Translations under genes and position numbers: made by a program
The notes under the pieces: model-generated
Told to the model about the DNA's origin: nothing
Database searches by the model: none
The model's input: only the letters and a program-made list of their open reading frames with translations
Source of the DNA: JBJEFI01 sp051873875
GTDB lineage: Bacteria; Bacillota; Bacilli; Bacillales; Bacillaceae_G
Direction of reading: 5' to 3'
NCBI GenBank assembly: GCA_051873875.1
Contig: JBJEFI010000002.1
Span: forward strand, 1 to 64,000
DNA: 64,000 nucleotides
Shown: one piece after another, positions 18,185 through 25,396 of the stretch
Position numbering within the stretch: position 1 is the stretch's first letter
How the letters are laid out: every line of letters starts with the position of its first letter

Positions 18185-18215
18185 AAGAAGTCAATGAAAA
18201 TTGGCTTCTTTTTTG
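18185..18215 (+). terminator. Second terminator-like hairpin upstream of citZ
   Basis: GAAGTCAAT pairs with ATTGGCTTC (one G-T pair) over GAAA, with six T after it. It sits in the 377-bp gap between ytwI and citZ, upstream of the citZ promoter. Confidence 0.6.
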
Positions 18216-18332
18216 GTATAAAGGCAAATAGATTAGGCAGTAGTTACTGTTGTTTAAATAATTATTAAGTTGTAAAGTATATTTGTAAAATAACATTTCT
18301 GATTTTTTAGACAAGATAGTAAGTTATTTTGT

Positions 18333-18361
18333 TTCACAAAGTTCAGAAAATTTATTATAAT
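18333..18361 (+). promoter_or_regulatory. SigA promoter of citZ
   Basis: TTCACA (18333-18338), 17-bp spacer, then a perfect TATAAT (18356-18361). It predicts a leader of about 85 nt before citZ. No convincing cre site was found in the gap. Confidence 0.65.
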
Positions 18362-18402
18362 TATCCTAGAATTCGTATATAAAGGGAGGACTGTCTCTTT
18401 TT

Positions 18403-18489
18403 ATGCGCGTTTGTAGATTGGGGAAATTTACAAGTAGAAAAGGAGAGATTATGTTATGTCAGTTGTGCGTGGATTGGAAGGGATTGTAG
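18403..18489 (+). CDS. Possible 28-codon leader ORF overlapping the citZ start
   Basis: An ATG at 18403 lies in the predicted citZ leader, 12 nt after GGGAGGA (18384-18390), and reads 28 codons to TAG 18487-18489. It passes out of frame over the citZ start at 18456. The product would be basic with three cysteines (begins MRVCRLGKF, includes MLCQLC). The ribosome site is spaced a little far and no homologue is known to me, so this may be chance. Confidence 0.25.
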   Translation: MRVCRLGKFTSRKGEIMLCQLCVDWKGL

Positions 18490-19571
18490 CAGCTCATTCA
18501 TCGATTAGTTCAATTATTGACGATACATTAACGTATGCAGGGATTGGGATTGATGAGTTAGCAGAATCTGCTTCATTTGAGGAAGTTATTTATCTATTAT
18601 GGCATCGCCAGTTACCTACATATACAGAGCTAGAGCAATTAACAAAAGCATTAGCCGAGAATGCGAAAGTACCTGATGAAATCATTGTTTTTCTAAAAAC
18701 ACAAGATTTAAAGAAAGCGCATCCAATGACGATTTTACGTACAGTTATTTCAATGCTTGGGATGTACGACGATCAAGCTGAAGTAATGACACCGGAGGCG
18801 AATTATCAAAAGGCAATTGAAATTCAAGCGAAAGTTTCAACAATTGTAACAGCTTATGCTCGTATTCGCAAAGGATTAGAACCAGTAGCACCAAATCCAG
18901 AATTAAGTTTTGCAGCTAATTTTCTATATATGCTAAATGATCGTACTCCAAATGAAATTGAAGTAGAAGCGATTAATAAAGCGTTAGTATTACATGCAGA
19001 TCATGAATTAAATGCGTCTACATTTACTGCTCGTGTTTGTGTTGCGACACTATCTGACATTTATTCTGGCGTAACGGCTGCAATTGGTGCTTTAAAAGGG
19101 CCATTACATGGTGGTGCAAATGAAAGTGTAATGAAAATGTTAATTGAAATTGGTGAAGAAGAAAATGTAGAACCATACGTTTTAGACCTCTTCAATAATA
19201 AGAAAAAAATCATGGGCTTTGGACATCGTGTGTATCGCGGTGGAGATCCACGTGCAAAACATTTAAAAGAAATGTCAAGACAATTAAGTAAGTTAACTGG
19301 TAATGAAAAATGGTATAACATGTCTGTTCAAATTGAAGACCTTGTTACTGGAACGAAAAAAATTCCACCAAACGTAGATTTTTATTCAGCAACTGTCTAC
19401 CATTCATTAGGCATTGATCAAGACTTATTTACACCCATTTTCGCTATAAGCCGTATGTCTGGATGGCTTGCACATATTTTAGAACAATATGCGGACAACC
19501 GCTTAATTCGTCCACGTGCTGAATATATTGGTCCAGATAAACATGCATATGTACCAATTGATTTACGATAA
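18456..19571 (+). CDS. citZ: Citrate synthase
   Basis: The 371-residue enzyme condenses oxaloacetate with acetyl-CoA, opening the TCA cycle. The catalytic histidines are in LHGGANE and GFGHRVYRGGDPRA, and the catalytic Asp is in NVDFYSA. The short Gram-positive type length fits. AAAGGAGAG precedes the ATG. It is followed by icd (126 bp) and mdh, the conserved citZ-icd-mdh TCA cluster. Confidence 0.96.
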   Translation: MSVVRGLEGIVAAHSSISSIIDDTLTYAGIGIDELAESASFEEVIYLLWHRQLPTYTELEQLTKALAENAKVPDEIIVFLKTQDLKKAHPMTILRTVISMLGMYDDQAEVMTPEANYQKAIEIQAKVSTIVTAYARIRKGLEPVAPNPELSFAANFLYMLNDRTPNEIEVEAINKALVLHADHELNASTFTARVCVATLSDIYSGVTAAIGALKGPLHGGANESVMKMLIEIGEEENVEPYVLDLFNNKKKIMGFGHRVYRGGDPRAKHLKEMSRQLSKLTGNEKWYNMSVQIEDLVTGTKKIPPNVDFYSATVYHSLGIDQDLFTPIFAISRMSGWLAHILEQYADNRLIRPRAEYIGPDKHAYVPIDLR

Positions 19572-19697
19572 TATGGATTTGTCTTTAAAATTTAGAATAT
19601 TTATTATAAAATAAATAATGTGAAGAAAATGAATATAGGGAGAGAAAATCTCCCTAATTTATTGACTAAAAATCTTTACAAGCAGGGGGATTTGCAG

Positions 19698-20993
19698 ATG
19701 ACTGTTAATGGGCAAAAAATTACAGTAAACGAAGGAGTTCTTCAAGTACCAAATAATCCAATTGTTCCTTTTATTGAAGGAGATGGAATTGGACCAGATA
19801 TCTGGGCTGCAGCAGTTCGTGTTTTAGATGCAGCAGTAGAGAAAGCGTACAATGGAAAACGTAAAATTGTTTGGAAAGAAGTTTTAGCGGGTGAAAAAGC
19901 ATTTAATGCTACTGGTGAGTGGTTACCGAAAGAAACATTAGATGTCATTGAAGAGCATTTTATTGCGATTAAAGGACCTTTAACAACACCAGTTGGTGGC
20001 GGAATTCGTTCTTTAAACGTAGCGCTTCGTCAAGAATTAGATTTATTCGTTTGTTTACGTCCAGTTCGTTACTTTGAAGGAGTACCATCTCCAGTAAAAC
20101 GACCAGAAGATACAGATATGGTTATTTTCCGTGAGAATACAGAAGATATTTACGCTGGAATTGAGTATGCCGAAGGTTCTGAAGAAGTAAAAAAAGTAAT
20201 TAAATTTTTACGAGAAGAAATGGGTGTAACAAAAATCCGCTTCCCAGAAACATCTGGTATTGGTATTAAACCAGTTTCTTCAGAAGGTACAAAACGTTTA
20301 GTTCGTGCAGCAATTCGCTATGCGATTAAGGAAAATCGTCAATCTGTTACACTTGTACATAAAGGTAACATTATGAAATATACAGAAGGCGCATTCAAAA
20401 ACTGGGGTTATGAAGTAGCAGAGCAAGAATTTGGAGATAAAGTATTTACATGGGCTCAATACGATCGTATTGTTGAACAACAAGGGAAAGAAGCTGCTAA
20501 TAAAGCAATGGATGAAGCAATGGCAGCAGGTAAAATCTTAGTAAAAGATTCGATTGCAGATATTTTCTTGCAACAAATTTTAACTCGTCCAAAAGAGTTT
20601 GATGTAGTAGCAACAATGAACTTGAATGGTGATTACATTTCTGATGCACTTGCTGCACAAGTTGGTGGAATTGGAATCGCTCCAGGTGCGAACATCAACT
20701 ATGTAACTGGACATGCGATTTTTGAAGCAACACATGGTACAGCGCCAAAATATGCAGGATTAGATAAAGTAAATCCATCATCAGTTATTTTGTCAGGTGT
20801 ATTATTACTTGAACATTTAGGATGGCATGAAGCAGCAACATTAATTACGAAATCAATGGAGAAAACAATTGCTTCAAAAGTTGTTACTTACGACTTTGCT
20901 CGTTTAATGGACGGAGCAACAGAAGTAAAATGTTCTCGTTTTGGAGACGAATTAATTCAAAATATGGAAGTAGTAGAAGTAGTAGAAAAATAA
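19698..20993 (+). CDS. icd: Isocitrate dehydrogenase (NADP)
   Basis: The 431-residue enzyme oxidises isocitrate to 2-oxoglutarate and CO2, making NADPH. Seen: IPFIEGDGIGPDIW-type N-terminal segment (here PFIEGDGIGPDIW), substrate-binding serine in RSLNVALRQ, FRENTEDIYAGIE, the metal-site aspartates in DSIADIFLQQ, and the NADP adenine loop GTAPKYAGL. The frame is open to 19620, but CAGGGGGA is correctly placed before ATG 19698 and gives MTVNGQKI as expected. Confidence 0.96.
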   Translation: MTVNGQKITVNEGVLQVPNNPIVPFIEGDGIGPDIWAAAVRVLDAAVEKAYNGKRKIVWKEVLAGEKAFNATGEWLPKETLDVIEEHFIAIKGPLTTPVGGGIRSLNVALRQELDLFVCLRPVRYFEGVPSPVKRPEDTDMVIFRENTEDIYAGIEYAEGSEEVKKVIKFLREEMGVTKIRFPETSGIGIKPVSSEGTKRLVRAAIRYAIKENRQSVTLVHKGNIMKYTEGAFKNWGYEVAEQEFGDKVFTWAQYDRIVEQQGKEAANKAMDEAMAAGKILVKDSIADIFLQQILTRPKEFDVVATMNLNGDYISDALAAQVGGIGIAPGANINYVTGHAIFEATHGTAPKYAGLDKVNPSSVILSGVLLLEHLGWHEAATLITKSMEKTIASKVVTYDFARLMDGATEVKCSRFGDELIQNMEVVEVVEK

Positions 20994-21016
20994 ATTCGGG
21001 CTTATGCCCGAATTTT
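20992..21016 (+). terminator. Terminator after icd
   Basis: AATTCGGGC pairs exactly with GCCCGAATT over a TTAT loop, then TTTAT. mdh therefore probably also has its own promoter in 21017-21190. Confidence 0.8.
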
Positions 21017-21190
21017 ATCTTAAATTTGGCCGACGCTACCCTTTAACTTCAAAATATCGTAAATTTTGATAAAATTAGGGAGAAGAAGTATCAGAAAAGA
21101 CTTGATTGATTCGATGTAACATCAAGAAAGGATGAAGCAATCTAGTTTATGGAAGCTTGATTTATGATTGTATAAAAGGGGGATAAACTC

Positions 21191-22132
21191 ATGACTAATT
21201 TAAAAAGACGTAAAATTTCAGTAATCGGTGCTGGATTTACTGGTGCAACAACAGCATTTATTTTAGCTCAAAAAGAACTAGGAGATGTTGTATTAGTAGA
21301 CATTCCGCAAGTAGAAAATCCTACAAAAGGAAAAGCATTAGATATGCTTGAAGCAAGTCCTGTATTAGGTTATGATGCAAATATTATCGGTACTTCTAAT
21401 TATGAAGATACAAAAGACTCTGATGTTGTTGTGATTACGGCAGGAATTGCTCGTAAACCAGGTATGAGCCGTGATGATCTTGTTAACACAAACTCTAATG
21501 TTATGAAATCAGTGACAAAGGAAATTGTGAAATATTCTCCAAATTGTATTATTGTTGTATTAACAAATCCAGTTGATGCAATGACATACACAGTCTATAA
21601 AGAATCAGGTTTTCCAAAAGAACGCGTTATTGGTCAATCAGGTGTATTAGATACAGCACGTTTCCGCACGTTTATTGCACAAGAATTAAATTTATCTGTA
21701 AAAGATATTACAGGATTTGTATTAGGTGGCCATGGTGATGACATGGTACCATTAGTACGTTATTCTTATGCAGGTGGGATTCCATTAGAAACATTAATTC
21801 CAAAAGACCGTTTAGATGCAATTGTTGAGCGTACACGTAAAGGTGGCGGTGAGATTGTAAGCTTATTAGGTAACGGAAGTGCCTATTATGCACCGGCAGC
21901 ATCTATCGTTGAAATGGTAGAGGCGATTTTAAAAGATCAACGTCGAGTTTTACCGGTAATTGCTTATTTGGAAGGCGAATATGGATACGAAGGTATTTAT
22001 TTAGGCGTTCCAACTATTTTAGGTGGAAATGGAATTGAAAAAGTAATTGAATTAGAATTAACAGAAGGTGAAAAAGCTCAATTAGATCGTTCTGTTGAAT
22101 CTGTTCGTAACGTAATGAATGTATTAACATAA
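21191..22132 (+). CDS. mdh: Malate dehydrogenase (LDH-like)
   Basis: A 313-residue NAD-dependent enzyme that oxidises malate to oxaloacetate. The Rossmann loop GAGFTGATTA, substrate arginines in RKPGMSRDDL, TNPVDAMTY, and the catalytic histidine in LGGHGDDMVP identify malate rather than lactate dehydrogenase (the MSRDDL loop). AAAGGGGGA lies ahead of the ATG. Confidence 0.96.
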   Translation: MTNLKRRKISVIGAGFTGATTAFILAQKELGDVVLVDIPQVENPTKGKALDMLEASPVLGYDANIIGTSNYEDTKDSDVVVITAGIARKPGMSRDDLVNTNSNVMKSVTKEIVKYSPNCIIVVLTNPVDAMTYTVYKESGFPKERVIGQSGVLDTARFRTFIAQELNLSVKDITGFVLGGHGDDMVPLVRYSYAGGIPLETLIPKDRLDAIVERTRKGGGEIVSLLGNGSAYYAPAASIVEMVEAILKDQRRVLPVIAYLEGEYGYEGIYLGVPTILGGNGIEKVIELELTEGEKAQLDRSVESVRNVMNVLT

Positions 22133-22150
22133 TAGAGATAAAAAATAAAC

Positions 22151-22196
22151 AAAGGGCTCTTTAAAAGTGAAATGCTTTTGAAGAGCCTTTTTTTAA
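22151..22196 (+). terminator. Terminator after mdh
   Basis: AAAGGGCTCTT (22151-22161) pairs with AAGAGCCTTT (22181-22190), with an inner AAG/CTT stem and a seven-T tail that also runs into the ribosome site of the next gene. Confidence 0.75.
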
Positions 22197-22210
22197 AAGG
22201 AGGAAGAAAG

Positions 22211-22669
22211 ATGTTAGTAGAAAAGCGTAAATTAGGAAGAAGAATAAATGAAATGAGTGTTGGAGAAAGACTAATATTTACCGATAAAATGGAAGACAAA
22301 GAATTATTATTGTATTTAGGACTTACCGATGATGCAAATCCTCTTTATATTCAACATGATTATGCCTCTAAAACAAAATTTAAAGCACCTATTGTTCCCG
22401 CAATTATGATAAATGGTATTTTGTTTTCTTCTATTTCTAAATATTTTCCTGGACCTGGAAGTTATATTAATGATCAACATCTCTCCTTTTTACATCCAAT
22501 TTATCATGGTGAATCCATTCGCTTTTGTTTAGAAGTAAAAGAAATTAAAAAGGAAGAAGAAAAGGTTGTCATTGCAGTTGAAGCACAAAATGAGGAAAAA
22601 GAGATTGTGATTACAGGGAACATTATTGTTTCTCCTCCTGTCTACAAAAAATCTAAATTAAGAAAATAA
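22211..22669 (+). CDS. MaoC-like (R)-hydratase / hotdog-fold protein
   Basis: A 152-residue single-domain hotdog protein. The hydratase-2 signature is recognisable: D-A-N-P-L-Y near 40 (LTDDANPLYIQHDYA) with the following PIVPAIM in place of the typical FxxPIVHG. This class hydrates enoyl-CoA, but the histidine usually next to the catalytic Asp is replaced, so activity is uncertain. AAAGGAGGAAG precedes ATG 22211. It lies between mdh and phoP, its position in the B. cereus group. Confidence 0.7.
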   Translation: MLVEKRKLGRRINEMSVGERLIFTDKMEDKELLLYLGLTDDANPLYIQHDYASKTKFKAPIVPAIMINGILFSSISKYFPGPGSYINDQHLSFLHPIYHGESIRFCLEVKEIKKEEEKVVIAVEAQNEEKEIVITGNIIVSPPVYKKSKLRK

Positions 22670-22793
22670 TGATGGATTTTTTTTGAAAAATCCAGTAATA
22701 ACTTTTCACTTTTGTTAAATAATAGTATGATTAGAAAGAAATAAACATTTGGGTGAAATAAGGTTTTAATAAGTTTAGTGGCGGTGACAAAGG

Positions 22794-23372
22794 TTGAGTA
22801 ATCGAATTTTAGTAGTTGATGATGAAGTTTCTATTTTAACACTTTTAAAATTTAATTTATCGCAAGCGGGCTTCATTGTTGATGGTGTAGACAACGGAGA
22901 AGATGCTTTAAAAGTAGCACAAGAAGAGAAATTTGATTTAATTGTGCTTGATTTAATGCTTCCAAAAATGGATGGTATTGAAGTGTGTAAAAAACTGCGA
23001 ATGAATCAAAACTTCACACCTATTTTAATGCTAACTGCAAAAGATGATGAATTTGATAAAGTGTTGGGACTAGAATTAGGGGCAGATGATTATATGACAA
23101 AACCCTTTAGTCCTCGTGAGGTAGTTGCTAGGGTAAAAGCNNNNNNNNNNNNNNNNNNNNNNNNNNNNNNNNNNNNNNNNNNNNNNNNNNNNNNNNNNNN
23201 NNNNNNNNNNNNNNNNNNNNNNNNNNNNNNNNNNNNNNNNGATACCCGTATTGTAGATGTCCATATTAGCCATTTACGAGATAAGATTGAACAAGATACT
23301 CGTCGTCCTACTTATATAAAGACGATACGTGGATTAGGGTATAAGCTAGAGGAGCCGAGAGTGAATGAATAG
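22794..23372 (+). CDS. phoP: Phosphate-response regulator PhoP (interrupted by an assembly gap)
   Basis: The OmpR-type response regulator activates phosphate-starvation genes. The receiver domain is intact: acidic D9/D10 in VVDDE, phospho-acceptor D53 in LDLMLPKMDG, LTAKDD and MTKPFSPREV. After about residue 115 the sequence is 100 N, resuming at DTRIVDVHISHLRDKIE in the winged-helix domain. Known PhoP proteins have about 80 residues here, so the true gap is nearer 240 bp than 100; continuity of frame across the N run is accidental. The start is TTG with GGTGA upstream. It overlaps phoR by 8 bp. Confidence 0.88.
   Translation: MSNRILVVDDEVSILTLLKFNLSQAGFIVDGVDNGEDALKVAQEEKFDLIVLDLMLPKMDGIEVCKKLRMNQNFTPILMLTAKDDEFDKVLGLELGADDYMTKPFSPREVVARVKXXXXXXXXXXXXXXXXXXXXXXXXXXXXXXXXXXDTRIVDVHISHLRDKIEQDTRRPTYIKTIRGLGYKLEEPRVNE
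23141..23240. other. Assembly gap (100 N) inside phoP
   Basis: Exactly 100 N, a conventional placeholder for a gap of unknown size. Unlike the gap at 50716, the flanks do not repeat one another. Confidence 0.98.
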
Positions 23373-25125
23373 TTTTCGCTCTCGGCTTTTATTAACGTTA
23401 ACGACTTTATTACTAGTTGTTCTTATCACTCTTGGTTTTATAATCGGAAATTTAATTAATAACGTTTATATAGGTACGTTTCATGAGAGAATCACTCGTG
23501 ATATGAATTTTCTCTCTAGCGAAATTAAAAATAATAATTTAAAATCAGAACCATTTCTAAATAGAATTGATTCAGAAATGAAAACAAAATTTCATTTAGA
23601 TGGTTTACTAGTTGGAACAGATGGACATGTATATGTGGAGACGAATAAACAGTTATTAACGAATTTACAAAACTGGAAAGACCAATTCCAACTAGATAAT
23701 TTAAAGCTGAAAACAGCGAAAGATGTAAAGATTAAACATCTTTATGGTCAAACGTACTTGTATGGGATGAATGTGAAAGATGCATTTAACGTAGAGGCTT
23801 ATCTATTTGTTCAATTAGAAGTAGAAGAGTTAGATAAAGTAAAAAAACAAATATGGATTATTCTTTCTGTCGGTTTTGCTACTGCTTTGTTTGTTATTAC
23901 GTGGCTAGGGAAACGAATTACAAGTAAATATACAAAGCCGATTGAAAGCATTACAAAGGTTGCTACCCAATTGGCAAAAGGAAATTATCGAGCTCGCTCC
24001 TATGAGGAATTTAATGATGAAACAGGTATGCTTAGTCAAGCAATTAATACGTTAGCAAGAAACCTACAAGAGTCAATGGTTATACAAGAAATGCAGCAAG
24101 ACCGTTTAGAAACCTTAATTGAAAACATCGGAAGCGGCATTTTGCTAATTGATAAGCGTGGTTTTATTAATTTAGTAAATCGAACGTATCGTCAAACGTT
24201 TGGTATTCGTAAAAAAGATATTATGTATCATCTTTATTATGAGGTGATTCCCTATCCGGAAATTGTAGAATTAATAGGGGAAATCTTTTTAACAGAAGTA
24301 AACATTCGAAAACAGCTTGTCGTTCCTATAGGAATTGAACGAAAACACTTTGAAATTTATGGTGCTCCAATTATTGGGATAAACCATGAATGGAAGGGCA
24401 TTGTTGTTGTTTTTCATGATATAACAGAGTTGAAGCGATTAGAACAAATGCGAAAAGACTTCTTGGCAAATGTTTCTCATGAATTGCGAACACCAATTAC
24501 ATCGATTAAAGGTTTTGCAGAAACGCTTATTGATGGTGCTGGGGAAAATAAAGAAATCCGAGAACAATTTTTATCTATTATTTATAATGAAAGTGATCGG
24601 ATGCAAATGCTTATTCAAGAACTTTTGGATCTATCGAAAATGGAGCAAGCCAATTTCAAATTAGACTTATCCATTGTCAATGTTAGTGAAATTCTTGAAA
24701 ATGTGGCTGTCACATTGGAAAATAAAGCTGTATCCAAAGGAATAAACCTGTCTAGTTCCATTGAGAAAGACGTATATATATACGGAGATGGTCAACGCTT
24801 AAAGCAAATTTTTGTTAATTTAATTGCAAATGGTATTAACTATACCCCTGAAGGCGGACAGTTAGTTGTTAACCTAAAACAACAAGAGAAAGATGTAGTT
24901 GTGACAATTAAAGATACAGGTATTGGGATTCCAGCTGAAGAAATTCCACGTATTTTTGAGCGTTTCTATCGTGTTGATAAGGCTCGCTCTCGTGATTCAG
25001 GTGGTACAGGACTAGGGCTAGCAATTGTGAAGCATTTAGTGGAAGCACATAAAGGAAGTATTGCGGTTAATAGTGAAATTGGAAAAGGAACAACCTTTAT
25101 TATTACATTTAAAGGTGAGGAATAG
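23365..25125 (+). CDS. phoR: Phosphate sensor histidine kinase PhoR
   Basis: A 586-residue membrane kinase partner of PhoP. Two membrane helices (about 8-30 and 165-185) enclose an extracytoplasmic sensor domain; then HAMP (about 185-240), a PAS domain (about 245-350), HisKA with the phospho-accepting His about 372 in VSHELRTPITS, and the ATPase domain with N box NLIANGINY, DTGIGIP, and GGTGLGLAIVKH. The ATG overlaps the end of phoP by 8 bp, so they are cotranslated. Confidence 0.94.
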   Translation: MNSFRSRLLLTLTTLLLVVLITLGFIIGNLINNVYIGTFHERITRDMNFLSSEIKNNNLKSEPFLNRIDSEMKTKFHLDGLLVGTDGHVYVETNKQLLTNLQNWKDQFQLDNLKLKTAKDVKIKHLYGQTYLYGMNVKDAFNVEAYLFVQLEVEELDKVKKQIWIILSVGFATALFVITWLGKRITSKYTKPIESITKVATQLAKGNYRARSYEEFNDETGMLSQAINTLARNLQESMVIQEMQQDRLETLIENIGSGILLIDKRGFINLVNRTYRQTFGIRKKDIMYHLYYEVIPYPEIVELIGEIFLTEVNIRKQLVVPIGIERKHFEIYGAPIIGINHEWKGIVVVFHDITELKRLEQMRKDFLANVSHELRTPITSIKGFAETLIDGAGENKEIREQFLSIIYNESDRMQMLIQELLDLSKMEQANFKLDLSIVNVSEILENVAVTLENKAVSKGINLSSSIEKDVYIYGDGQRLKQIFVNLIANGINYTPEGGQLVVNLKQQEKDVVVTIKDTGIGIPAEEIPRIFERFYRVDKARSRDSGGTGLGLAIVKHLVEAHKGSIAVNSEIGKGTTFIITFKGEE

Positions 25126-25129
25126 TATT

Positions 25130-25168
25130 TTTACAAATTCTTTACAATTCCGTTGTTTTCCTTTAACA
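25130..25168 (+). promoter_or_regulatory. Pho-box-like hexamer array after phoR
   Basis: Hexamers start exactly every 11 bp: TTTACA (25130), TTTACA (25141), GTTGTT (25152) and TTAACA (25163), with 5-bp spacers. The Bacillus Pho box is TT(A/C/T)A(C/T)A repeated at about 11-bp spacing, so three of four repeats fit. The array reads towards two hairpins and polA. Confidence 0.45.
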
Positions 25169-25185
25169 AAAGAATGATATCTTTA

Positions 25186-25220
25186 TGGATGAAGACCCCT
25201 TCATCCAGGTGTTTTTATTT
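25186..25220 (+). terminator. Terminator-like hairpin after phoPR
   Basis: TGGATGAA (25186-25193) pairs exactly with TTCATCCA (25200-25207) over a 6-nt loop, followed by GGTG and a T-rich run. It would end phoPR, or form the first stem of a small RNA. Confidence 0.65.
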
Positions 25221-25224
25221 TAGA

Positions 25225-25287
25225 GCAGTAGCTCTTATAAAATGTTCTTTTTAAATGAATATTTTATAAGAGTTACTGCCCTTTTTT
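25225..25287 (+). terminator. Long-stem terminator between phoR and polA
   Basis: A 19-bp stem (25225-25243 with 25261-25279, one G-T pair) with a 17-nt loop is followed by CCTTTTTTG. It is unusually long for a simple terminator. Confidence 0.75.
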
Positions 25288-25396
25288 GTTTACATACATA
25301 TGGTTAAATCGTATCGGTATAGGTTTTTCTACTAAAAACATGTTAATATTAATAAGTGAAAATAAAATGATTGTTTATATGTCTGGAGGAAGAGAG

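Noticed and set aside
22670..22793. Pho boxes in front of phoP
   Set aside because: Only isolated TTNA-like hexamers without 11-bp spacing; not convincing compared with the array after phoR.
23365..25125. phoP-phoR reading as WalR/WalK
   Set aside because: The pair lies in the conserved mdh-phoPR-polA order, and the PhoP C-terminal segment DTRIVDVHISHLRDKIE fits PhoP.
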